64,000 bases of DNA from Undibacterium sp. Jales W-56 (GTDB lineage: Bacteria > Pseudomonadota > Gammaproteobacteria > Burkholderiales > Burkholderiaceae_D), in the NCBI RefSeq assembly GCF_025548535.1, contig NZ_JAJLQW010000002.1, forward strand, positions 620,001 through 684,000. Direction: 5' to 3'. This document shows positions 1-7,887 of this stretch, piece by piece. Under the pieces are notes generated by a model that was given only the letters and a program-made list of their open reading frames with translations, did not search any database and was not told the DNA's origin. The first letter of the stretch is position 1; each line of letters begins with the position of its first letter. The position numbers and the translations under genes are program-made.

Positions 1-229
1 TCAATGCCTCCATCACCTCAAAGCCATCAAATCCAGGCATTTGCAAATCCAGCAAAATCAAATCATAGCGATGTTCTGCATGCAGATCGCAGACTGTGCG
101 TGGATCCATGGTGCTGGTGATATTGGTATAACCGCGATTCGTCAGCATCTGCTCCAATAACATCACATTCGCTTTTTGGTCATCGACGACCAGGATACTC
201 GCATTGAGGAATTCGGCTGCTTCTAACAT
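1..229 (-). CDS. Response regulator receiver protein (partial, cut by window edge)
   Basis: The first 76 codons of a protein starting at ATG 229. They read as the N-terminal half of a CheY-like receiver domain: the acidic pair in ILVVDDQKA (about residues 12-20) and the phospho-acceptor Asp in LILLDLQMPGFDG. The rest lies outside the window, so the output domain (if any) is unknown. It lies 64 bp downstream of the hybrid histidine kinase on the same strand, so the two are probably co-transcribed and may form one phosphorelay; that pairing is inferred from position only. Confidence 0.85.
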   Translation of the reverse strand, partial: MLEAAEFLNASILVVDDQKANVMLLEQMLTNRGYTNITSTMDPRTVCDLHAEHRYDLILLDLQMPGFDGFEVMEAL

Positions 230-293
230 GATGATCTTCCAAATATTTTTCAAAAACGCTTATATCGCTCATACCGCGACTATGACCAGCGGC

Positions 294-2990
294 CTACTTT
301 TCTAGCAAGCTATTTTCTGCGGCAAAATGCAATGCGACATCCAGTGCATCCATGAATTCATTGACCTTAATCGGCTTGGTTAGATAGCGGAAGAATCCCG
401 CCTCCAGCCCTCTCTCAATATCGCGCGGCACGGCGTTTGCCGATAGCGCCATGATGGGGATATGACTGGTCAATGGATCGTCATGTAAAATTTTAAGAGC
501 GCCGAATCCGCTTAATCCGGGCAAGTTGATATCCATCAAAATCACGTCTGGCAGGTATGCACGGGCTAAGCGGATACCAAGATGCGCATCAATCGCGGAC
601 AACAGTTTTAAATCGCTGCGGCGCGCCACCAATTGCGCTACCAAGGCCAGATTGGCTGGATTGTCTTCGACATAGAGCAAGGTACGTTGAGCCGCGATAA
701 CTCCATTATTCGAACGGTCCACACTATCTTCGACAATGTCCTTGCTGCTATCGGTGGTCAGCTCGGGGGCGTTACAGGCGGGTAACTCGACCCAAAATAC
801 GCTGCCGATACCGACATTGCTTTCAACACCGATCACGCCGCCCATCAACTCGACCAGCTGCTTGGTCACGACCAGGCCAATGCCTGTACCCTCCTCGGCG
901 CTAGTCTCTTGCCCCAAGCGATTAAAGGGCTGAAATAACTGCGCTAACTGGGTTGCGCTCAAACCAGCACCGGTATCCTGCACGCTGATACGTATACGCT
1001 TGTCGCCGCTCGCATTGCATTGAACAATCACGACGCCGCCATCCCGATTGTATTTAATCGCATTCGATAATAGATTGATGACGATTTGCTTGACCCTGGT
1101 TCTGTCCGCGTGTACGTAGAACAAATCATCGAACTGCGGAAACGTCATATGGATCCCGCGCTTTTGCGCTTGCGGCTCTATCATGGCCTGGCAGTCTTGC
1201 AATACTTCGGTCAGGGATATCGCCTCGTGCGACATCGTGACTTTGCCCGATTCAATCATGGCCAGATCGAGGATCTCATTAATCAGGCGCAGCAAATACC
1301 AGCCGGCTTGCAAGATTTGATCGATCGACAATTTTTGTGCCGAGGTCGGTGGCGGCGTCTCGGATGCCATCAATTGTGCAAAACCCAGCACCGCATTGAG
1401 CGGCGTGCGCAACTCGTGACTCATACTGGATAAGAATTCCGATTTGGCTAAATTGGCTTTTTCCGCAATGGCCTTGGCGTTCTCCAGTTCCACATTATTC
1501 TCTTGCAAAGCATGCTCAAATTGCTTGCGCTCCGTGACATCACGCGCAGCCGCAAATACACCTTGCAACTTACGATCACGATCATGAAACGTGGTGGCGT
1601 TATAGGACACCACCGTTTCTTTGCCGTCCTTGGCATGGGCGGTCAATTCATAATTTGTCACCTTGCCTTCACGCAGGACCCGGGTAATCGCGGCTTCGGC
1701 GCGGTCCGGATCGGTAAAATAATTTTTGAACGGCACCCCGATCAATTCGTCGCGCGTACAACCCGTCAAGGCCTCCATCTGCTGATTCACGTCGCTGATG
1801 ATGCCTTTGGGGTCGGTCGCTATCAAGGCATCAATATTCGATTCGATTAAAGAGCGGGTATAGAACTGCTGATCGCGCAGACGCTGGTCCAGCAAAGCCT
1901 GCTCGGCTTCGACTTGTTTGCGCGCCGTATTATCGGTACCGATCAACAGATAGCCGATCACCTTATCGGCTTCGTCACGCAAAGCCGTCACCGAAACGAT
2001 CGCGGGAAAACGGCTGCCGTCATTACGGATATAAGTCAGCTCATAAATATCTTCAATACCGCGTGACGCCTTAAACACCAAAGCCTCAAAACCTGGCGTG
2101 ATAGTGGTATCCAATTCCAAACTGAGCGCAGCAGCACGCGTGATCACCTCTTCTTCATCGGAGATACCGGTCGGCGTAATTTTATCGACCACATCGACGG
2201 CACGATAACCCAACATGTGTTCGGCGCCGACATTAAAAATCTGGATCACACCTTGTGCATCGGTTGCAATGACGGAAAAGTTGGCGCTATTAAAAATCGC
2301 GTTTTGCAACGCTTCGGCTTTCAGCAAAGGCTGGCGACCGTACTGTATCGCCTGCTCCATCGCGGATCGGCCATGCGCCAGCCGCCGCACGTGTAAAGCT
2401 AGCCATACCAGAAAACCGAATAATAAGACGATACTGATCAACATCACTTCAAATCGTAACAGCTCACTACTTCTGCGTTGCCCTAACAATCGCTGCTCTT
2501 CTGCAGTAGCGTCTGCCGTCAGTGCGCGGATAGCGCCCGCTGCCTCTCGTCCGCTATTGAACAGAGAACGCGCCGATTCAAAGCCTTGCGCATCAAATAC
2601 CGCCTGGCTCTCGATCAGCATCCGGATGCGTTTATCCAGCAATACCGTGAGCTGGACGATCCGTGCCCGCTGACTGACATTATCGATTGTCAGGTCGGTC
2701 AGTTGTGTGATGACCGACCTTAACTGCGCTACAGCGGCATTGCGCTCCTCAAGAAATTTTTTCTCCTTGGTCAAAAAATACGCCCACTGCCCGTTCTCAA
2801 CCCTATCAATTTCGGAACTGAATTGATTAAACCGAGAAACGACTTCGCGCGTATGTTCAACCGTGGTATAGGAAGCAATCGGCAGAGCGATATTCCACGC
2901 CATGCCGCCGATGAGCAACAAGACAGCGAGTGTCATGCCGATACCGATTAAGATTAAGCGTTCGACTGATAATTTATTGAGGGCGACCAT
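294..2990 (-). CDS. Hybrid sensor histidine kinase (CHASE3-PAS-PAS-HisKA-HATPase-REC)
   Basis: An 898-residue membrane-anchored hybrid kinase. Transmembrane helix 1 is at about 12-36 and helix 2 at about 180-200. The region between them resembles a CHASE3 sensory domain. Two PAS domains follow (about 225-360 and 375-490), each ending in a PAC-like stretch (TDNTARKQ, ARDVTERKQ). The HisKA dimerisation helix has SMSHELRTPLN with phospho-His525. The ATPase domain shows the N box (NLLSNAIKYN), DTGAG and GTGIGL. A C-terminal receiver domain has Asp820 as the likely phospho-acceptor (LMDINLPG). The protein should autophosphorylate and pass phosphate to its own receiver and perhaps to the response regulator downstream. 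The periplasmic signal cannot be named from sequence. Confidence 0.93.
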   Translation of the reverse strand: MVALNKLSVERLILIGIGMTLAVLLLIGGMAWNIALPIASYTTVEHTREVVSRFNQFSSEIDRVENGQWAYFLTKEKKFLEERNAAVAQLRSVITQLTDLTIDNVSQRARIVQLTVLLDKRIRMLIESQAVFDAQGFESARSLFNSGREAAGAIRALTADATAEEQRLLGQRRSSELLRFEVMLISIVLLFGFLVWLALHVRRLAHGRSAMEQAIQYGRQPLLKAEALQNAIFNSANFSVIATDAQGVIQIFNVGAEHMLGYRAVDVVDKITPTGISDEEEVITRAAALSLELDTTITPGFEALVFKASRGIEDIYELTYIRNDGSRFPAIVSVTALRDEADKVIGYLLIGTDNTARKQVEAEQALLDQRLRDQQFYTRSLIESNIDALIATDPKGIISDVNQQMEALTGCTRDELIGVPFKNYFTDPDRAEAAITRVLREGKVTNYELTAHAKDGKETVVSYNATTFHDRDRKLQGVFAAARDVTERKQFEHALQENNVELENAKAIAEKANLAKSEFLSSMSHELRTPLNAVLGFAQLMASETPPPTSAQKLSIDQILQAGWYLLRLINEILDLAMIESGKVTMSHEAISLTEVLQDCQAMIEPQAQKRGIHMTFPQFDDLFYVHADRTRVKQIVINLLSNAIKYNRDGGVVIVQCNASGDKRIRISVQDTGAGLSATQLAQLFQPFNRLGQETSAEEGTGIGLVVTKQLVELMGGVIGVESNVGIGSVFWVELPACNAPELTTDSSKDIVEDSVDRSNNGVIAAQRTLLYVEDNPANLALVAQLVARRSDLKLLSAIDAHLGIRLARAYLPDVILMDINLPGLSGFGALKILHDDPLTSHIPIMALSANAVPRDIERGLEAGFFRYLTKPIKVNEFMDALDVALHFAAENSLLEK

Positions 2991-3144
2991 ATCTATTCTG
3001 ACCTTGATGACTTAAGCGGAGCAAAAAACGAGAGCGCTAACCTGGGCTCAAACAAGGTAACGGCGATGCCGTGACGCCAACGAGGCGTTTTAATCTTACA
3101 TCTGCGATTCACTGATGCATTGCCTGAATCCGTCCATCAACCTA

Positions 3145-3864
3145 TCAGCGTTGACGCACATCAGACAGAAGCCGGGCAAATTCCTTTTTGACGACCTCAT
3201 AGCATTCGCATACTTTGTGTTCCAGGCCGCCGCGGTTGACTACCGTAATATGACCGCGCCGGTTACTGATAAAACCTTCTTGCTGTAATTTTCCGGCGGC
3301 TTCAGTGATACCTTCACGCCGCACCCCCAGAGTATTCGCAATCAATTCCTGGGTGATGGTGAGTTCATTCGATGGCACACGATCCAGTGTCAACAGCAAC
3401 CAGCGGCACAATTGTTGCTCGACCGAGTGATGGCGATTGCATACCGAAGTTTGCGACATCTGCGTAATCAATGCCTGGGTATAGCGCAGCAGCAAGCGCA
3501 GCACCGGGCCGGCACGATTAAATTCGTCCATCAATATGTGCGATTTCAAGCGATATGCGTGACCGCTGGTTTGAACAACTGCCCGGCTCGGCGTGGTATC
3601 CCCTCCCATGAACAGCGAGATTCCGAGAACTCCTTCATTTCCCACTCCCGCAATTTCAGAGGAGCCGCCGTTTTCCAATAAATAATGCAGCGAGACAATC
3701 GACGTCGTCGGAAAATATACGTGCTGCAGCTTGCCGCCCGACTCATATAGCACGTCACCTAGCAGCATCGGGATTAATTCCAGATGCGCGGAAAGGCGAT
3801 CATATTCAGCGTCTAGCAAAGCGGCTAGCAGATGATTCTGATTGGGATTATGGACACTGGACAT
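3145..3864 (-). CDS. Crp/Fnr family transcriptional regulator
   Basis: A 239-residue protein with an N-terminal cyclic-nucleotide-binding-like beta barrel (about 25-135) and a C-terminal winged helix (about 145-225). The helix-turn-helix lies in TITQELIANTLGVRREGIT (168-187). The Arg-Glu pair at the start of the recognition helix corresponds to the CRP residues that read the half-site. There is no N-terminal Cys cluster of the FNR type, so an Fe-S oxygen sensor is unlikely; the ligand is unknown. It faces away from the envelope-gene cluster across a 391-bp gap containing a TGTRC-N6-GNACA palindrome. Three more copies of that motif lie upstream of nearby genes, so this protein is the natural candidate to bind them (inference). 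Confidence 0.9.
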   Translation of the reverse strand: MSSVHNPNQNHLLAALLDAEYDRLSAHLELIPMLLGDVLYESGGKLQHVYFPTTSIVSLHYLLENGGSSEIAGVGNEGVLGISLFMGGDTTPSRAVVQTSGHAYRLKSHILMDEFNRAGPVLRLLLRYTQALITQMSQTSVCNRHHSVEQQLCRWLLLTLDRVPSNELTITQELIANTLGVRREGITEAAGKLQQEGFISNRRGHITVVNRGGLEHKVCECYEVVKKEFARLLSDVRQR

Positions 3865-4255
3865 AGCTGCGTTTCTGTTTCCAGTCGTGAAAAATTAGAA
3901 GATGCGAGCTCAGAAAAATATGAAATGCATGCGCATGCCGACTTATTATCGGCGGAACAATGTAACACATCCCACCACCAACTCCTCACAATAATCTAGC
4001 ATCGGCTACATAGTCCGTCTGTTAGCGCACATAAGCAATCATCTCGAAAACCAAGCTGACATTTTTTCGGAAAAAAGAATCGTACCCCTATGTCAAAAAT
4101 TAAATTTCATTTCTGTACGTTGGCGCACTGAAGCAGTGAGATATATGCCTCATTCTGCATTATCGCATCGCTGCATAAGGATCTGCCGCCGCGGTGTAAT
4201 AGAACAATGCATTCTCTGTGAAATGAACCAGATCAACTATCTAAGGAACCTCTAA
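3865..4255. other. Intergenic region between divergent regulator and BON lipoprotein genes
   Basis: 391 bp with no convincing gene. It is AT-rich and must hold the promoters of the minus-strand regulator and the plus-strand lipoprotein gene. It contains one clear 16-bp palindrome (4114-4129) and a shorter look-alike at 4020-4031. A good ribosome-binding site (AAGGAAC) sits just before the lipoprotein ATG. Confidence 0.7.
4114..4129. promoter_or_regulatory. Candidate Crp/Fnr-type operator, copy 1
   Basis: TGTACGTTGGCGCACT, a 16-bp imperfect palindrome with CRP-like geometry (5-bp arms, 6-bp centre). It lies 127 bp before the BON lipoprotein gene and 250 bp before the divergent regulator gene. 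Read on the minus strand it continues into CAGAAA, matching the orientation of the other three copies relative to their genes. Confidence 0.6.
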
Positions 4256-4567
4256 ATGAAAAATATTACTTCTATCTCGACCCTGATCGCCGCTCTGATG
4301 CTGACGACGATAGTCGGCTGTGCCGCCACACCGAAACATGAAAGCACCGGCCAATACGTCGATGACACTGTCATCACTGCTGCGGTTAAAGCATCCATCC
4401 TGAACGAACCAACTTTGAAAGTCGCCGAAATCAATGTTGAAACTTATAAAGGTATCGTGCAACTCAGCGGTTTTGTGCGCTCTGAAGACAACATCGCTAC
4501 CGCAGTCAGATTGGCACGTGGCGTAAAAGGCGTTACATCCGTTAAAAACGATATGCGATTGAAATAA
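4256..4567 (+). CDS. BON-domain lipoprotein, copy 1
   Basis: A 103-residue envelope lipoprotein. A lipoprotein signal peptide ends in the lipobox IVGC with Cys22 as the lipidation site. The mature part is a single BON domain (about 35-102) with the family pattern of DDTVITAAVKASIL, a central V-x-L-S-G strand and a closing VKNDMR. BON domains bind phospholipid or proteoglycan surfaces and are common in OsmY-type stress proteins. It is a close paralogue of the gene at 7404-7715: same length, same Cys22, nearly identical C-terminal third. A strong AAGGAAC ribosome-binding site supports this start. Confidence 0.9.
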   Translation: MKNITSISTLIAALMLTTIVGCAATPKHESTGQYVDDTVITAAVKASILNEPTLKVAEINVETYKGIVQLSGFVRSEDNIATAVRLARGVKGVTSVKNDMRLK

Positions 4568-4679
4568 GTATTGCTGATGGCAACTCTCTCTCGTTGCAAT
4601 CAGCCTGGTCATCAGAATGATGTCGATGAGAGATGGTGTAAACATAGCTTAACAAATAAATAAACGAAGAGGACTACAA

Positions 4680-4901
4680 ATGAATACAACTCAACATATC
4701 GGCGTATATGCCGCCGCGATCAGCCTGGCGCTGAGTCTGACAGCATGTGCGGACATGTCCAGGCAAGATAAAAATACCGCAATCGGTGCCGGTGCTGGCG
4801 CGGTCGTCGGTGCTGTACTGACCGGTGGCAGCACCGCTGGTACGGTAGGTGGTGCCGCAGTTGGTGGCGTCATCGGCAATCAGGTCAACCCGAAGAAGTA
4901 A
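4680..4901 (+). CDS. Small glycine-zipper lipoprotein
   Basis: A 73-residue protein with a signal peptide ending in the lipobox-like LTAC (Cys23), followed by a short linker and a glycine-zipper segment (about 36-68) of the repeated form GAGAGAVVGAVLTGG. Gly-zipper modules form tightly packed membrane hairpins and occur in OsmB/SlyB-like outer-membrane lipoproteins. It lies 112 bp after the BON gene on the same strand with its own ribosome-binding site (AAGAGGA). An envelope-stress role is inferred from family and context. Confidence 0.85.
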   Translation: MNTTQHIGVYAAAISLALSLTACADMSRQDKNTAIGAGAGAVVGAVLTGGSTAGTVGGAAVGGVIGNQVNPKK

Positions 4902-5027
4902 GCTCGATTATGTAGCGCAATGTTCGCGCTTCTGATTCCTGGTGATCAGCATTGGTGAATACCAACTGATCATCGGGTATCGCGTAGTCAAGAATAGGCA
5001 GTATCAACACCGTAAAAGGTAATCTAT

Positions 5028-5684
5028 ATGAATTCGATTCCTAGCAATTTCCCTAAAGCCAAACTGCATCCGATGATCCTCGTCGCAGGCGCGGCAGTAA
5101 TCTTGTTTTGCGCTATCGGCATTGCAGCGATCATGGGATGGATCCCTACCTCTATCGGCGGCAATCTCGGTAATAACGCGAGCTTGAGCGCAACCGATCA
5201 AATGACGGTTCAAGCCGTCACCAGCACGCAAGTACCGCCCTTAAAGCGGCACGAAGGCGCTACAGCGTCCACCATGCCGTTGCATCAAAATCTGCACAAT
5301 GCTGACGCGAATGCCAACACCAGCGATAACGGATCGGCTAAAACGATCTGCGGCTATTGCGGTATTGTTGAATCAAGCCGCGATATTACCAACCGTGCTG
5401 CGGGCAGCGGTATCGGTGCCGCCGGCGGCGCCGTAGTGGGTGGCCTGTTAGGGAATCAAGTCGGTGGCGGCCACGGACAAGAAGCCATGACAGTCATCGG
5501 TGCCATTGGCGGTGCAGTCGCTGGCAATCAAATCGAAGGCCAGGTCAATGCGACACATAGCACCGAAATCACCATACGCATGAACGATGGCTCCAAGCGC
5601 ACACTGACACAGGCAGGCACCTCCGCCTGGCGCTCCGGTGACCGGGTAAAAATTGTCAATGGCGTATTGCGCGCCAACGGATAG
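5028..5684 (+). CDS. Glycine-zipper 2TM domain membrane protein
   Basis: 218 residues. A single N-terminal transmembrane helix (about 17-40) is followed by a low-complexity, probably periplasmic linker, a CGYCG motif (about 108-112) that could bind metal or form a disulphide, and a glycine-zipper 2TM segment (about 128-180). The C-terminal part, with RMNDGSKRTLTQAG, resembles the tail of the SlyB/17-kDa-antigen family. It follows the small glycine-zipper lipoprotein by 126 bp and is closed by a clear terminator at 5765-5797, so it may end the transcriptional unit starting at 4256. The specific function is unknown. Confidence 0.85.
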   Translation: MNSIPSNFPKAKLHPMILVAGAAVILFCAIGIAAIMGWIPTSIGGNLGNNASLSATDQMTVQAVTSTQVPPLKRHEGATASTMPLHQNLHNADANANTSDNGSAKTICGYCGIVESSRDITNRAAGSGIGAAGGAVVGGLLGNQVGGGHGQEAMTVIGAIGGAVAGNQIEGQVNATHSTEITIRMNDGSKRTLTQAGTSAWRSGDRVKIVNGVLRANG

Positions 5685-5764
5685 ACAGATCGGGACGGTG
5701 CTACGCCATCTGATTCGCTATACCAGAGAGACTCCGTAAAACTAGTCGCACCACAATCGATATC

Positions 5765-5797
5765 AAGCCCTTGTCATCACCTGCAAGGGCTTTTTTT
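5765..5797 (+). terminator. Rho-independent terminator after glycine-zipper gene
   Basis: The stem AAGCCCTTG (5765-5773) pairs with CAAGGGCTT (5784-5792) over a 10-nt loop and runs into a stretch of T. A canonical intrinsic terminator for the upstream plus-strand genes. Confidence 0.9.
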
Positions 5798-5855
5798 CTT
5801 TTCAGAGGGCGCTGATGCAAGCCCAATCAAGTTATCTATTGTTTAAATTTTCTTG

Positions 5856-5871
5856 TGTACGTCAACGTACA
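5856..5871. promoter_or_regulatory. Candidate Crp/Fnr-type operator, copy 2 (perfect palindrome)
   Basis: TGTACGTCAACGTACA: two exact 7-bp arms around a CA centre, the best copy of the motif. It lies 118 bp before the 48-residue membrane peptide gene and is followed by GAAC, as is copy 3. Confidence 0.65.
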
Positions 5872-5988
5872 GAACTCTGGCTTTATTCGCCGGATACTCA
5901 CTCTCACGATGTCGATGGGACTAAAGCTTATGTCCTGCTGATCCTGTTCTGACATCGACTCCATCCATGAACTAAAGAGGAACACATC

Positions 5989-6135
5989 ATGCTTTATACC
6001 ATCGCCGTCGTCCTGCTCGTCTTGTGGCTACTCGGCTTAGTCACGTCCTACACCATTGGTGGCTTCATTCATATTTTATTAGTGGTCGCGGTAATCATGA
6101 TACTGCTGCGCCTGATTAGCGGACGTGGCGTTTAG
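5989..6135 (+). CDS. 48-residue two-helix membrane peptide (lmo0937/DUF5670-like)
   Basis: A 48-codon gene with an AAAGAGG ribosome-binding site 8 bp before ATG. The peptide is almost entirely hydrophobic: helix 1 at about 3-20 (TIAVVLLVLWLLGLV), a short YTIGG turn, and helix 2 at about 27-43, ending in a basic RLISGRGV tail. This matches the small lmo0937-type membrane protein family often found beside CsbD and BON genes in stress regulons. The perfect operator-like palindrome upstream and the CsbD gene downstream support a stress-responsive role. No biochemical activity is known to me. Confidence 0.8.
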   Translation: MLYTIAVVLLVLWLLGLVTSYTIGGFIHILLVVAVIMILLRLISGRGV

Positions 6136-6441
6136 CGCGTTGGATGCGCACCATCAAAGCCACGTCGCTTCTTGTTGCTGAACATGTTTTCTTATTTCCA
6201 CATGATTCATATCAAGCGTATAAAAAATAATTATTCGAATGTGCGTCAACGAACAGAACCAAAAACACCTGCCACGTAAAGTGCATCATCAATTCAGATA
6301 ATTGATTGTAGTGAAGTTTTCTCTGATGTTTATTGTTAGCGATGACACATTCAATTACTGGCACATTTAGATAATTTTTTTAGAACTACTGCGATACCGC
6401 CGCCACTTTAGCGGGATGAATCGCTTCACTAGGAGATGAAT
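6136..6441. other. Intergenic region upstream of CsbD gene
   Basis: 306 bp, AT-rich, with no gene visible. It carries operator copy 3 at 6240-6255; the remainder presumably holds the CsbD promoter. No terminator hairpin was recognised after the 48-residue peptide gene. Confidence 0.65.
6240..6255. promoter_or_regulatory. Candidate Crp/Fnr-type operator, copy 3
   Basis: TGTGCGTCAACGAACA, one mismatch between its 7-bp arms, followed by GAAC as in copy 2. It lies 186 bp before the CsbD start. Confidence 0.6.
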
Positions 6442-6657
6442 ATGAACTGGGATGTAATTGAAGGAAATTGGTTGCAATATAAAGGCCACGTTAAAGCCCA
6501 ATGGGGCAAATTAACTAACGATCATATCGAGGTTATCGCAGGCAAGCGTGACCAGTTACTTGGCCATATACAAGAATCCTATGGCATAGACCGGGATGAA
6601 GCTGAAAAGCAAGTTGTCGCTTTCCAAAAGTTTTTGAAAGAAAGTCGTTCTTCTTAA
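6442..6657 (+). CDS. CsbD family stress protein
   Basis: A 71-residue protein with the CsbD signature throughout: MNWDVIEGNW, QYKGHVKAQWGKLT, VIAGKRDQLLGHIQ and YGIDRDEAEKQV. CsbD proteins are small, charged, helical and induced by general stress; their molecular role is unclear. I chose ATG 6442 over the in-frame ATG at 6436 because AGGAG (6431-6435) is then 6 bp away, whereas the earlier ATG directly abuts it; family members also start at MNWD. It sits between the membrane peptide and a periplasmic repeat protein, consistent with a shared stress programme. Confidence 0.92.
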   Translation: MNWDVIEGNWLQYKGHVKAQWGKLTNDHIEVIAGKRDQLLGHIQESYGIDRDEAEKQVVAFQKFLKESRSS

Positions 6658-6722
6658 TGAGAAGTCAGTTTGTCGGCAAGGTTCTTTGCAGGCATTTATA
6701 AATATCAATGAAAGGCAAAAAA

Positions 6723-7286
6723 ATGAAAACTAATACTCTGAAAAACATTATCGCAACACTGCTGATCGGTACAGCGACCATTGGTTACAGTACATTCGCC
6801 AGCGCTGCAACGGATGAGGCGAAAGCCACATATAAAGCCGCTAAAGAAAGTGCCGCTGCCGATTACAAAGTAGCGCGTGAAAAATGCAATGCCTTGGCCG
6901 GCAATCCTAAAGATGTCTGCGTCGCAGAAGCGGAGTCGATGCAAAAGCATACCAAAGCAGAAGCTGAAGCTAACTATAAAAACACCATGAGCGCGCGTAC
7001 CGATGCACGCAAAGCGATGGCGAATGCCGACTACGATGTTGCAAAGACCAAATGCAATAGCAAAACCGGCAACGAAAAAGACGTCTGCATCAAAGAAGCT
7101 AAAGCAGCCCTGGTCGCCGCTAAAGCCGATGCAACGGCCGATAAAAAAGTCGTCGCAGCCCGTGTCGATGCCCGTGAAGATAAAGTCGATGCAAACTACA
7201 AAGTCGCTATCGAGAAATGTGAAGCCTTAGCCGGTGCAAGCAAAGACACTTGCGTCGCTACTGCTAAAAAACAGTTCGGTAAATAA
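6723..7286 (+). CDS. Periplasmic helical protein with three Cys-X10-Cys repeats, function unknown
   Basis: 187 residues from ATG 6723 (AAAGG at 6711-6715 gives good spacing; the in-frame ATG at 6708 has none). A Sec signal peptide ends at about ASA (27-29). The mature protein is Ala/Lys-rich and predicted all-helical. It has three similar units of about 55 residues, each with the pattern Y-x-V-A-x-x-K-C, ten residues, C: Cys55/66, Cys111/122 and Cys166/177. The even spacing suggests three helical hairpins each pinned by a disulphide. I cannot assign it to a named family; automatic annotation may call it TolA-like because of composition. A weak terminator follows at 7345-7382. Confidence 0.85.
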   Translation: MKTNTLKNIIATLLIGTATIGYSTFASAATDEAKATYKAAKESAAADYKVAREKCNALAGNPKDVCVAEAESMQKHTKAEAEANYKNTMSARTDARKAMANADYDVAKTKCNSKTGNEKDVCIKEAKAALVAAKADATADKKVVAARVDAREDKVDANYKVAIEKCEALAGASKDTCVATAKKQFGK

Positions 7287-7344
7287 CAGCGCTGAGCAAT
7301 GCATGTGTAGCAGTAGATTCATCCGATCTGTTTATCACGGTCAC

Positions 7345-7382
7345 TCCCCTGAAAAAATCATGTCATACCAGGGGATTTTATT
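7345..7382 (+). terminator. Probable terminator after Cys-repeat protein gene
   Basis: TCCCCTG (7345-7351) pairs with CAGGGGA (7369-7375) over a 17-nt loop and is followed by TTTTATT. The loop is long and the T-run interrupted, so termination may be partial. Confidence 0.6.
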
Positions 7383-7403
7383 CATCTATTACGAAGGACT
7401 ATC

Positions 7404-7715
7404 ATGAACATTCCACAACGTGTAGCAACCGCTCTACTGTCTTTTATGTTGATTAGCGTAGTAGGTTGCGCATCAACCCCTAAATCCGAAGGCACTGGCG
7501 AATACATCGACGACACCGTTCTCACGACTAAAGTCAAAGCTGCGATTTTAAATGAACCAATGTTGAAAGCTCGTGAAATCAATGTTGAAACATTCAAAGG
7601 TATCGTTCAGTTAAGCGGCTTTGTTTCTTCACAACCCGACATCGATAAAGCAGTAGAAGTTACGCGCAATGTCAAAGGCGTCAAGTCGGTCAAAAATGAT
7701 ATGCGGATTAAGTAA
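7404..7715 (+). CDS. BON-domain lipoprotein, copy 2
   Basis: A 103-residue lipoprotein with lipobox VVGC (Cys22) and one BON domain (about 35-102), strongly similar to the protein at 4256-4567: DDTV, KAAILNEPMLK, REINVETFKGIVQLSGFV and VKSVKNDMR are shared or nearly so. The conserved length and lipidation site argue for tandem duplication within this cluster. It has an AAGGAC ribosome-binding site 7 bp before ATG. The presumed role is in outer-membrane or periplasmic stress protection, as for OsmY-like proteins; no specific activity can be read from sequence. Confidence 0.9.
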   Translation: MNIPQRVATALLSFMLISVVGCASTPKSEGTGEYIDDTVLTTKVKAAILNEPMLKAREINVETFKGIVQLSGFVSSQPDIDKAVEVTRNVKGVKSVKNDMRIK

Positions 7716-7746
7716 CAACAAGTACAAACGAGTAAGTCAGTAGTAC

Positions 7747-7837
7747 AAAAAAGCGGGCATTGTGGCAACAAGATTGAAGGACACATCAAGTACTGGATGT
7801 CTCTTTTCAATCAGGTTATAAGCAATGTCCGCTTTTT
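7747..7837 (+). terminator. Long three-segment hairpin, probable terminator
   Basis: An outer stem of AAAAAAGCGGGCATTG (from 7747) with CAATGTCCGCTTTTT (7823-7837) encloses a second stem GATTGAA (7772-7778)/TTCAATC (7806-7812) and an inner ACATC/GATGT (7783-7787/7796-7800). It ends in a T-rich run. The overall span of about 90 nt is much longer than a usual intrinsic terminator. Confidence 0.7.
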
Positions 7838-7887
7838 ATTAATAGAGAAGAAATTCCGATATCCAATAAAAATAGCAGGGCAAGAAA

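Larger units (their letters stand above)
5685..5988. other. Intergenic region with terminator and operator-like palindrome
   Basis: 304 bp without a gene. It contains the terminator of the upstream unit (5765-5797), then a perfect palindrome (5856-5871) about 118 bp before the next small gene. I see no other structure. Confidence 0.7.

Noticed and set aside
4020-4031. Fifth operator-like site (TGTTAGCGCACA) in the regulator/BON intergenic region
   Set aside because: It has TGT and ACA ends but is 4 bp shorter than the other four and lacks the central CG steps; kept out of the operator set.
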